Positions 1 through 6,529 of a DNA stretch of 22,167 nucleotides are shown here, piece after piece; within the stretch, counting starts at the first letter, position 1, and every line of letters starts with the position of its first letter. The stretch covers positions 1-22,167 of the forward strand of contig JAQEDR010000030.1 of assembly GCA_027669155.1 (NCBI GenBank), read 5' to 3'. The notes below the pieces were generated by a model that searched no databases, was not told where the DNA came from, and worked only from the letters and a program-made list of their open reading frames with translations. The position numbers were made by a program, and so were the translations under genes. This DNA comes from Peptoniphilaceae bacterium AM52-5BH. GTDB taxonomy: Bacteria > Bacillota > Clostridia > Tissierellales > Peptoniphilaceae.

Positions 1-117
1 ATGCACGAACTTAGTTTGCTTTAGGTGTCGCGATATTATTTGCAATTCATCATATGAAAAATTAATCTGCAAGCATTTTGCAAGCACAACGCTCACAAAA
101 CGGTTAATTATAAGGCT
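1..117 (-). other. Open frame running off the left edge, unidentified
   Basis: A minus-strand frame of 39 codons is open from about position 117 to the window edge. It includes the readable stretch YDELQIISRHLKQTK. There is no ATG and no clear ribosome binding site, and I do not recognise the family. It may be part of a gene that lies mostly outside the window, or chance. Confidence 0.15.
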
Positions 118-129
118 TTAGAACCTATT

Positions 130-254
130 TTAATCACTCCCATTCTTTTTTTCCAAACGTCCGATATATCCCAAATCATTTAAAATACTCGGTTCTATTT
201 TTTATAATATCACTAAATCTGTCTAATTATAGAACTTTTTCAGATTTTTAGTCC
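130..254 (-). pseudogene. Possible C-terminal remnant of an unidentified protein
   Basis: On the minus strand the last 23 codons before a TAA at 130-132 read as a protein-like tail (EPSILNDLGYIGRLEKKNG). Upstream the same frame is broken by stops at about 202-204 and again further on, yet it still looks protein-like (KKFYN, stop, TDLVIL). This is what an eroded gene end looks like. The family is not recognised. A direct GTCCC/AGTCCC/AGTACC repeat lies just beyond (251-272). Confidence 0.2.
134..153. other. Candidate left attachment site (guaA 3'-end look-alike)
   Basis: Read on the minus strand, this stretch encodes GKKEWE followed by a stop. That closely parallels the true guaA end at 9756-9776 (GTIEWE, stop). 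The two share an uninterrupted TCCCATTC in the same orientation, as expected for direct-repeat att cores flanking an element inserted at the guaA 3' end. The match is short and imperfect, and the same bases can be read in another frame as part of a different protein tail. Confidence 0.35.
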
Positions 255-323
255 CGTCCCAGTCCCAGTACCGGAGAAATATTGTTTTAATATAATATCT
301 CTTTTTGTCTTCTAAGCTCTTAA

Positions 324-452
324 AAGCAAAAGAACAAGGTAAAGAGTCAAGAGAAGGATAAAAAGTCCATATTAGGGCAAATAAAAAGCTTTAAGACAGA
401 TGACAAAACTAAGTCAACTAAGAAAGACCATAGCAAAGGTGCAGAAAGATAA
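324..452 (+). pseudogene. Remnant of a relaxase C-terminal tail
   Basis: The plus-strand frame from 324 to the TAA at 450-452 encodes a lysine-rich tail containing KKSILGQIKSFK and ending KGAER. Tails with an SILxQI/SVLxQL motif in a Lys/Glu-rich context are common at the C-terminus of relaxases from Firmicutes conjugative elements. The frame is closed upstream by a TAA at 321-323 and the nuclease domain is missing, so only the end of the gene survives. A strong terminator follows within 6 bases of the stop. Family assignment is by resemblance only. It reads opposite to the intact relaxase at 2.5-3.9 kb and is not part of it. Confidence 0.4.
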
Positions 453-457
453 ATATC

Positions 458-487
458 GGCAGTCTTCGGACTGCCTTTATTTTTTTG
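458..487 (+). terminator. Rho-independent terminator
   Basis: A perfect 7-bp stem GGCAGTC/GACTGCC closes on a stable TTCG tetraloop (465-468) and is followed by TTTATTTTTTT. It sits directly after the relaxase tail remnant, so it is probably that lost gene's original terminator. Confidence 0.9.
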
Positions 488-514
488 CTCAGTTTAACGC
501 GGTAAATCATACGA

Positions 515-544
515 TTGAAAGGAATCTGTGTTATATGCTATAAT
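515..544 (+). promoter_or_regulatory. Sigma-70-type promoter upstream of traX
   Basis: TTGAAA (515-520) and TATAAT (539-544) are separated by 18 bp. It lies 54 bases before the 33-codon frame at 598 and would transcribe that frame plus the TraX-family gene. Confidence 0.65.
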
Positions 545-597
545 TAGGTGGATAATCTATATATTTAAAAAGGTAAAATATAGAATTGGAGAAAGAT

Positions 598-699
598 ATG
601 GAAGAAAGTGAAATTTATCATCCTTCTTTCGATATAGATTTTTTGTATTCTTATGATTTTAAAACTATCAAGCTAGGGGGATATTATGAAAAGGTTTAA
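598..699 (+). CDS. 33-aa leader ORF overlapping traX start
   Basis: ATG at 598 follows a GGAGA ribosome binding site and a good promoter at 515-544. The frame runs 33 codons (starts MEESEIYHPSFDIDF) and stops at 699, inside the next gene, whose ATG is at 686. The 14-base overlap and placement suggest translational coupling or a remnant fused to a new context. The product is acidic, rich in aromatic residues and has no recognised domain. It could be a real small protein, a leader peptide, or the N-terminal stub of a lost gene. Confidence 0.4.
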   Translation: MEESEIYHPSFDIDFLYSYDFKTIKLGGYYEKV

Positions 700-1441
700 T
701 GGATTTCAATTGAAACTATTTATGGCAATGCTTATGGTTCTTGATCATTTAGATCATATTCCGGGACTTTTACCACCATGGTGGGCAGAAAGCTTTCATG
801 TCATAACAAGATGTGTTGCACCATTTTTTGCTTACATGGCAGTTGAAGGCTTTCTTCATACCCGAAGCAGGTTAAAATATAATGGGCGTCTGTTTTTGTG
901 GGCAGGCATTATGTTTGTGGGTAACTTTGGAGTGAACCATCTGTTAAATGTAGATTCCCTGACAATTGACAATAATATTTTCTTTACATTGGCGATGGGA
1001 GTGCTTGCATTAAACGTATGGTGCTATCCTGTAAAAATTGACAAGATCAGTTCGAAAGTAATATTAGCATTGCGCATTCTGGTTGCAGTTCCGATTACTG
1101 TTTATGCATGCCTAGCATATGAAGGCAGCGAGGCTGTCGTTCCATTTATGCTCATTTGTTATTTTTTGCGTAATAAAGTAAACATTCGAAATATTGCTAT
1201 TTGTGTGTTGTCTGTATTGCTGTTCATTCTAACTTTTGAGATTTATCCATCTATGGACACAACCATAAAGATGATGATGTTCAACAGTGACTGGTTGGTT
1301 TTCACAGCATTACCATTTATGTATTTATATAATGGAGAACAGGGACCAAAAACAAAATTCAGCAAATATTTCTTCTATATATTCTATCCAGCTCATTTGT
1401 GGATACTGGCCTTGATCGGGTACATTACCACTATTGTATAA
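686..1441 (+). CDS. traX: TraX-family integral membrane protein
   Basis: This 251-residue polytopic membrane protein belongs to the TraX family by its N-terminal pattern: FxLK, then MVLDHLDHIPG at about residues 16-27, then RCVAPFFAYMAVEGF at about 42-56, followed by several hydrophobic spans to the C-terminus. In F plasmids TraX acetylates the N-terminus of pilin. In Firmicutes the family is common on chromosomes and elements, and its substrate is unknown. Start: ATG 686 with GGGGG 5 bases upstream, overlapping the 33-codon leader frame. It is the only clearly intact gene in the left cargo section, between a relaxase remnant and a decayed ABC transporter. Its length is normal for the family and no frame damage is seen. 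An acyltransferase-like membrane role is inferred from family only. Confidence 0.85.
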   Translation: MKRFNGFQLKLFMAMLMVLDHLDHIPGLLPPWWAESFHVITRCVAPFFAYMAVEGFLHTRSRLKYNGRLFLWAGIMFVGNFGVNHLLNVDSLTIDNNIFFTLAMGVLALNVWCYPVKIDKISSKVILALRILVAVPITVYACLAYEGSEAVVPFMLICYFLRNKVNIRNIAICVLSVLLFILTFEIYPSMDTTIKMMMFNSDWLVFTALPFMYLYNGEQGPKTKFSKYFFYIFYPAHLWILALIGYITTIV

Positions 1442-1452
1442 GTAGGCAGAAA

Positions 1453-1583
1453 ATTAAAACAATATTAAAAGTTTATCATATTGAAAAAATATTATGGAAA
1501 TAAGGGAAATATCAGCAACACCGTTGATGATATAGCTTTGACGTAAATGAAGGAGAATACATTGGTATTATGTGTGCATCCTT
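1453..1583 (+). pseudogene. Broken N-terminus of an ABC transporter ATPase
   Basis: Across three frames this segment spells the start of a BceA/MacB-type ABC ATPase: KTILKVYHIEK, then YYGNKGNISNTVDDIA, then FDVNEGEYIGIM. The normal continuation (the Walker A glycine-rich loop) is absent. Joining these pieces needs a frameshift in the A-run near 1485-1490 and another near 1540. After about 1575 the ATPase homology stops abruptly, consistent with a deletion that removed almost the whole ATPase and joined it to the permease remnant. An ATT sits at 1453 where an ATG start would be expected. Confidence 0.65.
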
Positions 1584-2177
1584 ATGGATGAGTCAAAAGA
1601 TGAAGAACTTATTAATGCTCCGTATGTATTAAATATGAATGTAAAAGATTCGGAGATGATAAATGTAAAGGATTATTTGGATAATAAGATAAGAGAATAG
1701 ATAATGCCAAATGAAAAGTACGATACTAACACAAAAGCAGATATTTAAATGAATCGAAAAAGTGATCTAGAATCTTTAAAGAAAGTCGAATTTGCGATGG
1801 TTTTCATTATTTTTATTCTTAATGTGACAAATGGTTATTCATCCATTAATTTAAGTCTTATGAGTAGAAAGAAGGAAATTGGCAGCCTTTATTCATGCGG
1901 TATGGACGTAGATGAGTTAAAGAATATTTATCGAAAAGAGTTTATAGGAGAGCAAATAAAATCATTTATTGTTGCGGGAATAACCACATTAGGAGTCATG
2001 ATTGTAATATCTCGTATAGCTCCTAATTTAAGTCTAAATATATTAATAAGATATTATGACTATAAATTATTTCTTGGATTTTCTATTGTGGTTTACGCAA
2101 TCAACTTACTAATCTATAAATTTTCTTTAAAGAGAATTTTAGACAGACCAACAATCGATTTGATTAGAACAGAATAA
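1584..2177 (+). pseudogene. ABC transporter permease remnant (FtsX/MacB-like), two in-frame stops
   Basis: One frame runs from 1584 to the stop at 2175-2177, interrupted only by TAG at 1698-1700 and TAA at 1746-1748. The last part (ATG 1749, 142 residues) resembles the C-terminal FtsX-type domain of a BceB/MacB-like permease: a first membrane span, a cytoplasmic loop RKKEIGSLYSCGM typical of FtsX domains (about residues 40-52 of that part), and further spans near 70-90 and 105-125. The N-terminal spans and most of the extracellular region are missing. It lies straight after the truncated ATPase, so this was an ATPase-permease pair, probably for peptide or antimicrobial export/resistance. The 142-codon piece could still be translated but cannot form a working transporter alone. 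Confidence 0.7.
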
Positions 2178-2199
2178 TTTCAAAGAAAGAGGAGTATTT

Positions 2200-2467
2200 A
2201 TTAAATAGAAATTAAGCAAGAAGATATTTCTACTTGGACTTGTAATATTTGTTATTTCTTACCTACTTACAGTAGAAATATTTGAAAGCTATACAAGTCT
2301 TAGACAAACTAGACTCACTTTAATGTTTGCCTGCCCAATTATTGGACTAATAGGTTTAATATTTGGGATAAAGGAAAAGGATAAATTGTTTAATGGCTTT
2401 AAATGTCCTTTTGATCTTATTACTTCCTATAGCAATGTTTGCTAGTCATATAGTAGGATTTCTTTAA
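2200..2467 (+). pseudogene. Frameshifted small membrane protein
   Basis: After an AGGAG motif at 2189-2194 a frame would start at an ATT (2200), hits TAG two codons later (2206-2208), and then stays open through two hydrophobic spans (LLGLVIFVISYLL; CPIIGLIGLIFGI). It continues in another frame from about 2393 (LNVLLILLLPIAMFASHIVGFL) to TAA at 2465-2467. Repaired, it would be a protein of about 85-90 residues with three membrane spans. It follows the ABC remnants in the same direction and probably was the last gene of that cluster. Function is not recognised. Confidence 0.5.
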
Positions 2468-2509
2468 GTAAGATAATAAGTTTAGAGTAAAATTTTGTAA
2501 ATAATCTTA

Positions 2510-2543
2510 AAAAAGCTATAGGCTTATTCGCTTATAGCTTTTT
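2510..2543. terminator. Bidirectional terminator between left cargo and mobA
   Basis: A 14-bp stem (2510-2523 with 2530-2543, one G-T pair) closes on a 6-base TTATTC loop. It has a T run on the plus strand and a matching A run that becomes T on the minus strand. It overlaps the last codons of mobA (minus) and follows the decayed small membrane gene (plus), so it serves convergent transcription. Confidence 0.8.
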
Positions 2544-3873
2544 ATCTCTCCACTTCCTTCCCATAATAATTTTCATAATTCTTCCTATACTGAACAAGGT
2601 CAAAAAATTGTTCTTTATTCAAAGAATACTCTTGCATAAGGGTGTTCTTTTTTTCTTGCAATTTATCGAGTTTGGTTAGTATTTCTTTTGTGTTTGGTAG
2701 TTTTTTATAGTTAACTAAAATTTCTTTAGCGGCTATTTTATAGACTGAAAGCTCACTATAATATTCTTCTGCAAATTGCTTATCTTCAGGATTTTTCTTG
2801 TAGTATTTATAGATTTCACGATACTTATTTATAGTATTTATATTTTCCATATCTTGGGATAAACTCTTCATTTCAGTTTCAATTTTCTTTATTTTATCTA
2901 ACAAGTCTTGTCTATCATCGGCAGATTTTTTTATTAGATCATCGAGTTGAGTAATTGAATTAATTCCTTGTTCTCTAAGCTTAATTATCGAGTCAGCCAT
3001 TGTTTTGATATTATGTTTTCTTGCCCAAACTTCATAGCCTTTAGAGGATTGAGCTTTTTCATTAGTAGATATATCTATAACATTTCCTACACGCTTTTTA
3101 GTAAGATTAGATTTATTTTTAATTGTTAAATCTATTCTTTCTTTAATTTTCTCTTCGGTATAATCTTCTCCGATAGTCTTTGCTCTTGTAAACCTTTGCT
3201 TATCTTTATAACGAAAAGCAATGTATTTACCAAACTTAATTTCATAATCAAGAGATTTCATATTTTCCAAAAACTCTTCCCACGATTTAGACTTATTAAT
3301 CATTCTATCTATATCAAATTGCAATTTAGATTTCCAAGAATTTCCTTTCTTGTTTTGGTCATACTCATACCAAGATTTACCGGAAGTTTTATATTTTCTT
3401 TTGTAAGCTTCATAATATTCATCAATGACTGAAAGCTTATTTTCTTTACATAATTCATCACTTTGATACCTGATTTTATGGTAAGTTTTTTTATTAGATT
3501 GGTAGCATTTACCAGTCTTGTAATTAACATTATTAAAAATAATATGGTTATGGATATGCCCTCTATCTATATGAGTTGCAAGAACAAATTCATAATCATC
3601 TTTTAAAATTTTCTTACATAAATCCATTCCTATTTCGTGAGCTTTTATAGGATCAACTTCTCCTGGTAGAAAAGATTGAATTAAATGCCTAGCCAAAACT
3701 GTACCTTTAGTATCGTTATCTTCTCGTGTTTTCATAAATTGAATATGGGCAGTAGATGGATGACATTTGAATGAAGATACCAAGATTTTTTCATCAGTTT
3801 TTTCACTCTTGGTTATATAATCTATTGCCAAATTTAGAGTTGATTTTATAGGATGTATTTTTGTAATTGCCAT
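2542..3873 (-). CDS. mobA: MobA-type relaxase (MOB-P-like)
   Basis: DNA relaxase that would nick the element's oriT and pilot the strand through a helper conjugation pore. With numbering from the ATG, motif I with the likely catalytic tyrosine is DYITKSEKT (Tyr19). The metal-binding histidine motif THIDRGHIHNH lies at about 100-110, matching the HxDxxHxHNH signature of PF03432 relaxases. The C-terminal 170 residues are charged and predicted coiled coil, typical of the accessory or primase-binding half. I choose ATG 3873 (443 aa) with GGTGAT just upstream; a GTG three codons earlier (3882) would overlap mobC. mobC ends at 3875, so the pair is translationally coupled. There is no TraG/VirD4-type coupling protein nearby, so transfer depends on another element. 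Confidence 0.9.
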   Translation of the reverse strand: MAITKIHPIKSTLNLAIDYITKSEKTDEKILVSSFKCHPSTAHIQFMKTREDNDTKGTVLARHLIQSFLPGEVDPIKAHEIGMDLCKKILKDDYEFVLATHIDRGHIHNHIIFNNVNYKTGKCYQSNKKTYHKIRYQSDELCKENKLSVIDEYYEAYKRKYKTSGKSWYEYDQNKKGNSWKSKLQFDIDRMINKSKSWEEFLENMKSLDYEIKFGKYIAFRYKDKQRFTRAKTIGEDYTEEKIKERIDLTIKNKSNLTKKRVGNVIDISTNEKAQSSKGYEVWARKHNIKTMADSIIKLREQGINSITQLDDLIKKSADDRQDLLDKIKKIETEMKSLSQDMENINTINKYREIYKYYKKNPEDKQFAEEYYSELSVYKIAAKEILVNYKKLPNTKEILTKLDKLQEKKNTLMQEYSLNKEQFFDLVQYRKNYENYYGKEVER

Positions 3874-3874
3874 A

Positions 3875-4231
3875 TTAATCACCAGAACTTTCTTTTGATT
3901 TATTAAGGAGTAAGGAATGGATCTGCCATATTTCTCTTGATAATTTTTCTATCTGTCTATTCATTGATTCAATTTCATTCTTGTAAATAACACCAGTTGT
4001 ATTAGTTGCTTTTGCAATCTGGTTTATATTATTTGTTGCATTTGAAAGTAACCATTGAAGATCTCTAAATGGTTCTAAATCTACTATATAAATTTCTTTT
4101 TCCAATACACATTTCCTAAGAAAGTGAGACATAGTTTTACAATTTGCAAGTTTCATTTTCTTTTCAAATATTTCTTTTTCTTCGTCTGTTAAATATATTT
4201 TTAGTTGATTTTTTCTTGTTCTATTATCCAT
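3875..4231 (-). CDS. mobC: MobC-like relaxosome accessory protein
   Basis: 118 residues, with an N-terminal ribbon-helix-helix type region (about 8-50: KIYLTDEEKEIFEKKMKLA...MSHFLRKCVL) and a C-terminal helical part containing NNINQIAKATN, a sequence style typical of the MobC family (PF05713). Such proteins bind oriT and help the relaxase melt the nick region. Start ATG 4231 with AAAGGAG 6 bases upstream. It precedes mobA in the same operon, and the oriT candidate lies directly upstream of it. Confidence 0.88.
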   Translation of the reverse strand: MDNRTRKNQLKIYLTDEEKEIFEKKMKLANCKTMSHFLRKCVLEKEIYIVDLEPFRDLQWLLSNATNNINQIAKATNTTGVIYKNEIESMNRQIEKLSREIWQIHSLLLNKSKESSGD

Positions 4232-4263
4232 ATATTTCTCCTTTACTCATATTTTTTGGGGTC

Positions 4264-4279
4264 TTAGGGTTCTCCCTAA
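4264..4279. repeat. Short perfect inverted repeat upstream of mobC
   Basis: TTAGGG (4264-4269), loop TTCT, CCCTAA (4274-4279). It lies about 33 bases ahead of the mobC start. It could be an autoregulatory operator for MobC or part of the relaxosome binding region. It is not followed by a T run in the direction of mobC transcription. Confidence 0.5.
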
Positions 4280-4337
4280 CAAGGTAAAAATCGTAAAATT
4301 ATATAGCCTTAAAGTCTATTGATTTTTTGATTTTTTC

Positions 4338-4370
4338 GTAAGTGGGTACTCACTTACTGTGCTTGCTATT
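4338..4370. other. Candidate oriT (palindrome plus CTTGC nick-like motif)
   Basis: GTAAGTG (4338-4344) and CACTTAC (4351-4357) flank a 6-base centre and form an imperfect 20-bp palindrome. TGTGCTTGCTATT follows immediately. A palindrome next to a short CTTGC-type sequence, in the gap directly upstream of mobC-mobA, is the usual architecture of a MOB-P/MobC-type transfer origin. The exact nick base cannot be fixed from sequence alone. Confidence 0.5.
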
Positions 4371-4424
4371 ATTAACAAGTCTAAAATTTATTTTTTAATA
4401 TTTTTTCAAATAGGAATTAATAAG

Positions 4425-4572
4425 TGTAACTGTAACTTATAAAATAAAAACTTCCAAAATTAGGCGAGCTTGTTTTAAGAGTCTATGACAACTCCTTATT
4501 ATCAAGCCATTAATTTATGTAATCCTAATTTAAGAAGATTTATAACGATTGGTTACAGGTTACAAAGTTACA
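4425..4572. repeat. Two opposed sets of 6-bp iterons, candidate replication origin
   Basis: TGTAAC occurs twice in tandem (4425-4430, 4431-4436). Its reverse complement GTTACA occurs three times (4552-4557, 4559-4564, 4567-4572). Between the sets are about 115 bases, mostly A/T. Short iterons in two sets flanking an AT-rich stretch next to a VapE/D5-like helicase gene resemble the origin layout described for staphylococcal pathogenicity islands. Together with the oriT candidate this accounts for the 378-base gap between mobC and the helicase gene. Confidence 0.5.
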
Positions 4573-4609
4573 TTTGTATCTTTACTTGATTTGCAGTATC
4601 TATTTCTAA

Positions 4610-6019
4610 TTAATTTTCTTTTTTCCATTCTTCTGGCAATAAATTCTTGTCAACTTCTATAAAGTCAGTTTCATTTTCTTTTTTCTTTTCATAGTATAGT
4701 TTTACTGGAATTGAGACTCCACTTGGTGATATTCTCTTGGTCTTTGATGACCTAACTGGAATCCACTCTTGAAAATAATTATCCATAATCTCTGAAAAAG
4801 ATTTTGATTTTATTTGGTAGCCTTGCATGGTTAGTTCTTTGAAACAAGTTATATTTGGATCTGCACTTTTTGGCTTATATTCTTCTAAGAAATATCTAAT
4901 GTCTTCCACATCTGGGTTTAGATATTTGAATTTTTCTTGTTCCTTATACAAGTCTTTTAAAAGATTTTTTGGTATAGTCCATGCGTGAGTCTTGTTTTTA
5001 AAGATTTCATACCCTAAGGCTAGAGCCTGATTAAAATCTTCTCTTATAAGAGATATATATTCTTTATCTGAAATTTTTTCTTTATTATTTTTATCTGGAT
5101 ATATAGTCCTTACTCTTTTATTTGGGTTGCATTCCACAGGCAAATATCTTCTTTCTCCAGTATGATCATTAAGAAAAGTTCTTTCGTTTAATGTCCCTAT
5201 AAAGATGCAAGTTCTTGGCACGTCTGTTGCATATTTTTCGTAGGGTATCCTTATCCTATCGCTTAATTTTGATAAAAAAGATTTAGCTTCATTAGCCGAT
5301 TTAGCATTTCTTAAAGCAACGAATTCTTCGATTTCAACGACAGTTTTACCCATAAGATTCATGATAGCATCCTTGCCTTGGATATTTTCAATTGTGCAAA
5401 ACCAATCATCTGTTATGGACAAGTATCTTGCAAAAGTCGATTTGCCTATACCTTGTCCACCAACTAAAACAATCATCTCATCAAACTTAGATCCTGGATT
5501 AAAAATTCTTTTTATCATACCCATTATCATATGTTCCATTATCCAATTGTTAAGTTCTGTATCATCCGCTCCCAAATACTTTGGTAAAAGTTTTCTGATG
5601 GCATTTTTATCTCCATTCCATTTTAAATTTTGAAGATATTGCTTTGGCGGACTCACTTCATATTGATGAGCTACAAAACGAATGGCTTCCCACATTTTGT
5701 TGGCGTTATAATTAATTCCAAAATGTTTTTCTATCTCTAAGCCTAGTCTATTGTTTAAAGAATCATCCCAAAGTCGGATTTGATTTTCCTTTATATTTCT
5801 TTCTCCGATAATTTTCCCCTGGAATTTTATTTCATTAGTAAATTTATCAAAGAATATTTGTCCTTCAATGATTTTTTGATTTTGACAATATTTGGGATTT
5901 AGAATAGCAGTTACAATATTACCAGTAATTTGTCTAACCGTCCCCTTATCTGTAGTTTGCAAGTCTAAAAAGGCGTAAGTCTGATCTATTTCTGGGAATT
6001 TTAATTTAATATCTGTCAT
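4610..6019 (-). CDS. VapE/D5-like replication helicase (virulence-associated protein E family)
   Basis: 469 residues from ATG 6019, which has AGGAG with 8-base spacing; an in-frame ATG ten codons earlier (6049) has no such site. The C-terminal half is a superfamily 3 type ATPase of the VapE family (PF05272): Walker A GGQGIGKST at about 187-195, Walker B-like VVEIEE at about 227-232, a sensor-type FIGTLNE at about 273-279, and an arginine-finger-like GERRYLP at about 288-294. The N-terminal 120 residues have no identifiable primase motif. VapE proteins act as replication helicases or initiators of satellites and integrative elements. Here the iteron cluster lies immediately downstream of the gene, suggesting the element can replicate after excision. 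A 25-codon frame overlaps its start. Confidence 0.88.
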   Translation of the reverse strand: MTDIKLKFPEIDQTYAFLDLQTTDKGTVRQITGNIVTAILNPKYCQNQKIIEGQIFFDKFTNEIKFQGKIIGERNIKENQIRLWDDSLNNRLGLEIEKHFGINYNANKMWEAIRFVAHQYEVSPPKQYLQNLKWNGDKNAIRKLLPKYLGADDTELNNWIMEHMIMGMIKRIFNPGSKFDEMIVLVGGQGIGKSTFARYLSITDDWFCTIENIQGKDAIMNLMGKTVVEIEEFVALRNAKSANEAKSFLSKLSDRIRIPYEKYATDVPRTCIFIGTLNERTFLNDHTGERRYLPVECNPNKRVRTIYPDKNNKEKISDKEYISLIREDFNQALALGYEIFKNKTHAWTIPKNLLKDLYKEQEKFKYLNPDVEDIRYFLEEYKPKSADPNITCFKELTMQGYQIKSKSFSEIMDNYFQEWIPVRSSKTKRISPSGVSIPVKLYYEKKKENETDFIEVDKNLLPEEWKKEN

Positions 6020-6083
6020 AAGGCTCACTCCTTTTCTTTTTACAATCATCTATTCTCTTTATTGTTTTATATTTATTCTCCAT
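6006..6083 (-). CDS. 25-aa ORF overlapping the start of the VapE-like gene
   Basis: ATG 6083 is preceded by a near-perfect AGGAGG at 5-base spacing, better than the site of the helicase gene. The frame runs 25 codons, contains KRIDDCKKKRSEP, and stops at 6006, inside the helicase gene, whose Shine-Dalgarno lies within this frame. This arrangement fits a leader whose translation opens the helicase start site. The peptide is basic and has no known domain. Confidence 0.4.
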   Translation of the reverse strand: MENKYKTIKRIDDCKKKRSEPYDRY

Positions 6084-6110
6084 TTTATCCTCCTGTCTGG
6101 TATAAATAAG

Positions 6111-6158
6111 ACTCCTGTGGTAAAATGAACTTGTCTAGAGAACACTTCTCACAGGAGT
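6111..6158. repeat. 9-bp inverted repeat between RHH gene and VapE-like gene
   Basis: ACTCCTGTG (6111-6119) and CACAGGAGT (6150-6158) are perfect inverted arms 30 bases apart. There is no T run, so it is not a simple terminator. It may be an operator or an RNA hairpin that limits expression of the downstream helicase gene. Confidence 0.5.
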
Positions 6159-6166
6159 GTATGCCT

Positions 6167-6529
6167 TTACTCTTTGTAGTAGGGGCTTTTTTCTTTTTTG
6201 ATTTCTTCATATATTTCTAAAATATAGATTAAAATATCAGTTTCATCGTCATTAAGTTTGCCGAACTTTTTAATAACTTTTGCTAGTTGAAATATTTCCT
6301 TGGCTATATTATCAGAAAGTCTGTAATCACTTACTAACTTAACCTCGTGATTTAATAACATTTGTAGAAAATAATCTTGCTTTTTAAGTCCGCTTATTTC
6401 AATCTTTTTGTTTACTAGATCATATTCTTCTTCAGATACTCTAAAATTTAAAATGTGATTTCTTTTTCTATTTTTCTCTTTATTTCTAGTTTTTTTTGAA
6501 ATTTCATCTAATGAATGTCTTCTAAACAT
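6167..6529 (-). CDS. Ribbon-helix-helix / MobC-like small DNA-binding protein
   Basis: 120 residues. A basic N-terminal stretch (about 1-25, rich in Arg/Lys) is followed by a ribbon-helix-helix-like region, about 26-62, containing NHILNFRVSEEEYDLV and SGLKKQDYFLQMLL. The pattern of strand, then EEE/DEE helix, then SGLSxxxYxxxxL is shared with MobC/NikA-like relaxosome proteins and with ParD/Arc-type regulators. The C-terminal half is helical and acidic. The ATG at 6529 overlaps the integrase stop by 8 bases, so the two are coupled. Its role could be control of the replication module, plasmid-style maintenance, or an accessory to integration. The true MobC of this element appears to be the protein next to the relaxase. 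Confidence 0.6.
   Translation of the reverse strand: MFRRHSLDEISKKTRNKEKNRKRNHILNFRVSEEEYDLVNKKIEISGLKKQDYFLQMLLNHEVKLVSDYRLSDNIAKEIFQLAKVIKKFGKLNDDETDILIYILEIYEEIKKEKSPYYKE

Noticed and set aside
2561..2580. Alternative left attachment site in the mobA 3' end (TTCCCAT)
   Set aside because: Only 7 matching bases, inside the mobA coding region, so it would exclude the end of the relaxase gene from the element.
4425..4572. CRISPR-like array
   Set aside because: The repeats are only 6 bp, inverted between sets and without spacers of regular length; an iteron origin explains them better.
5361..5633. 90-codon plus-strand frame opposite the VapE-like gene
   Set aside because: Antisense to the Walker A region of the helicase and without initiation signals.
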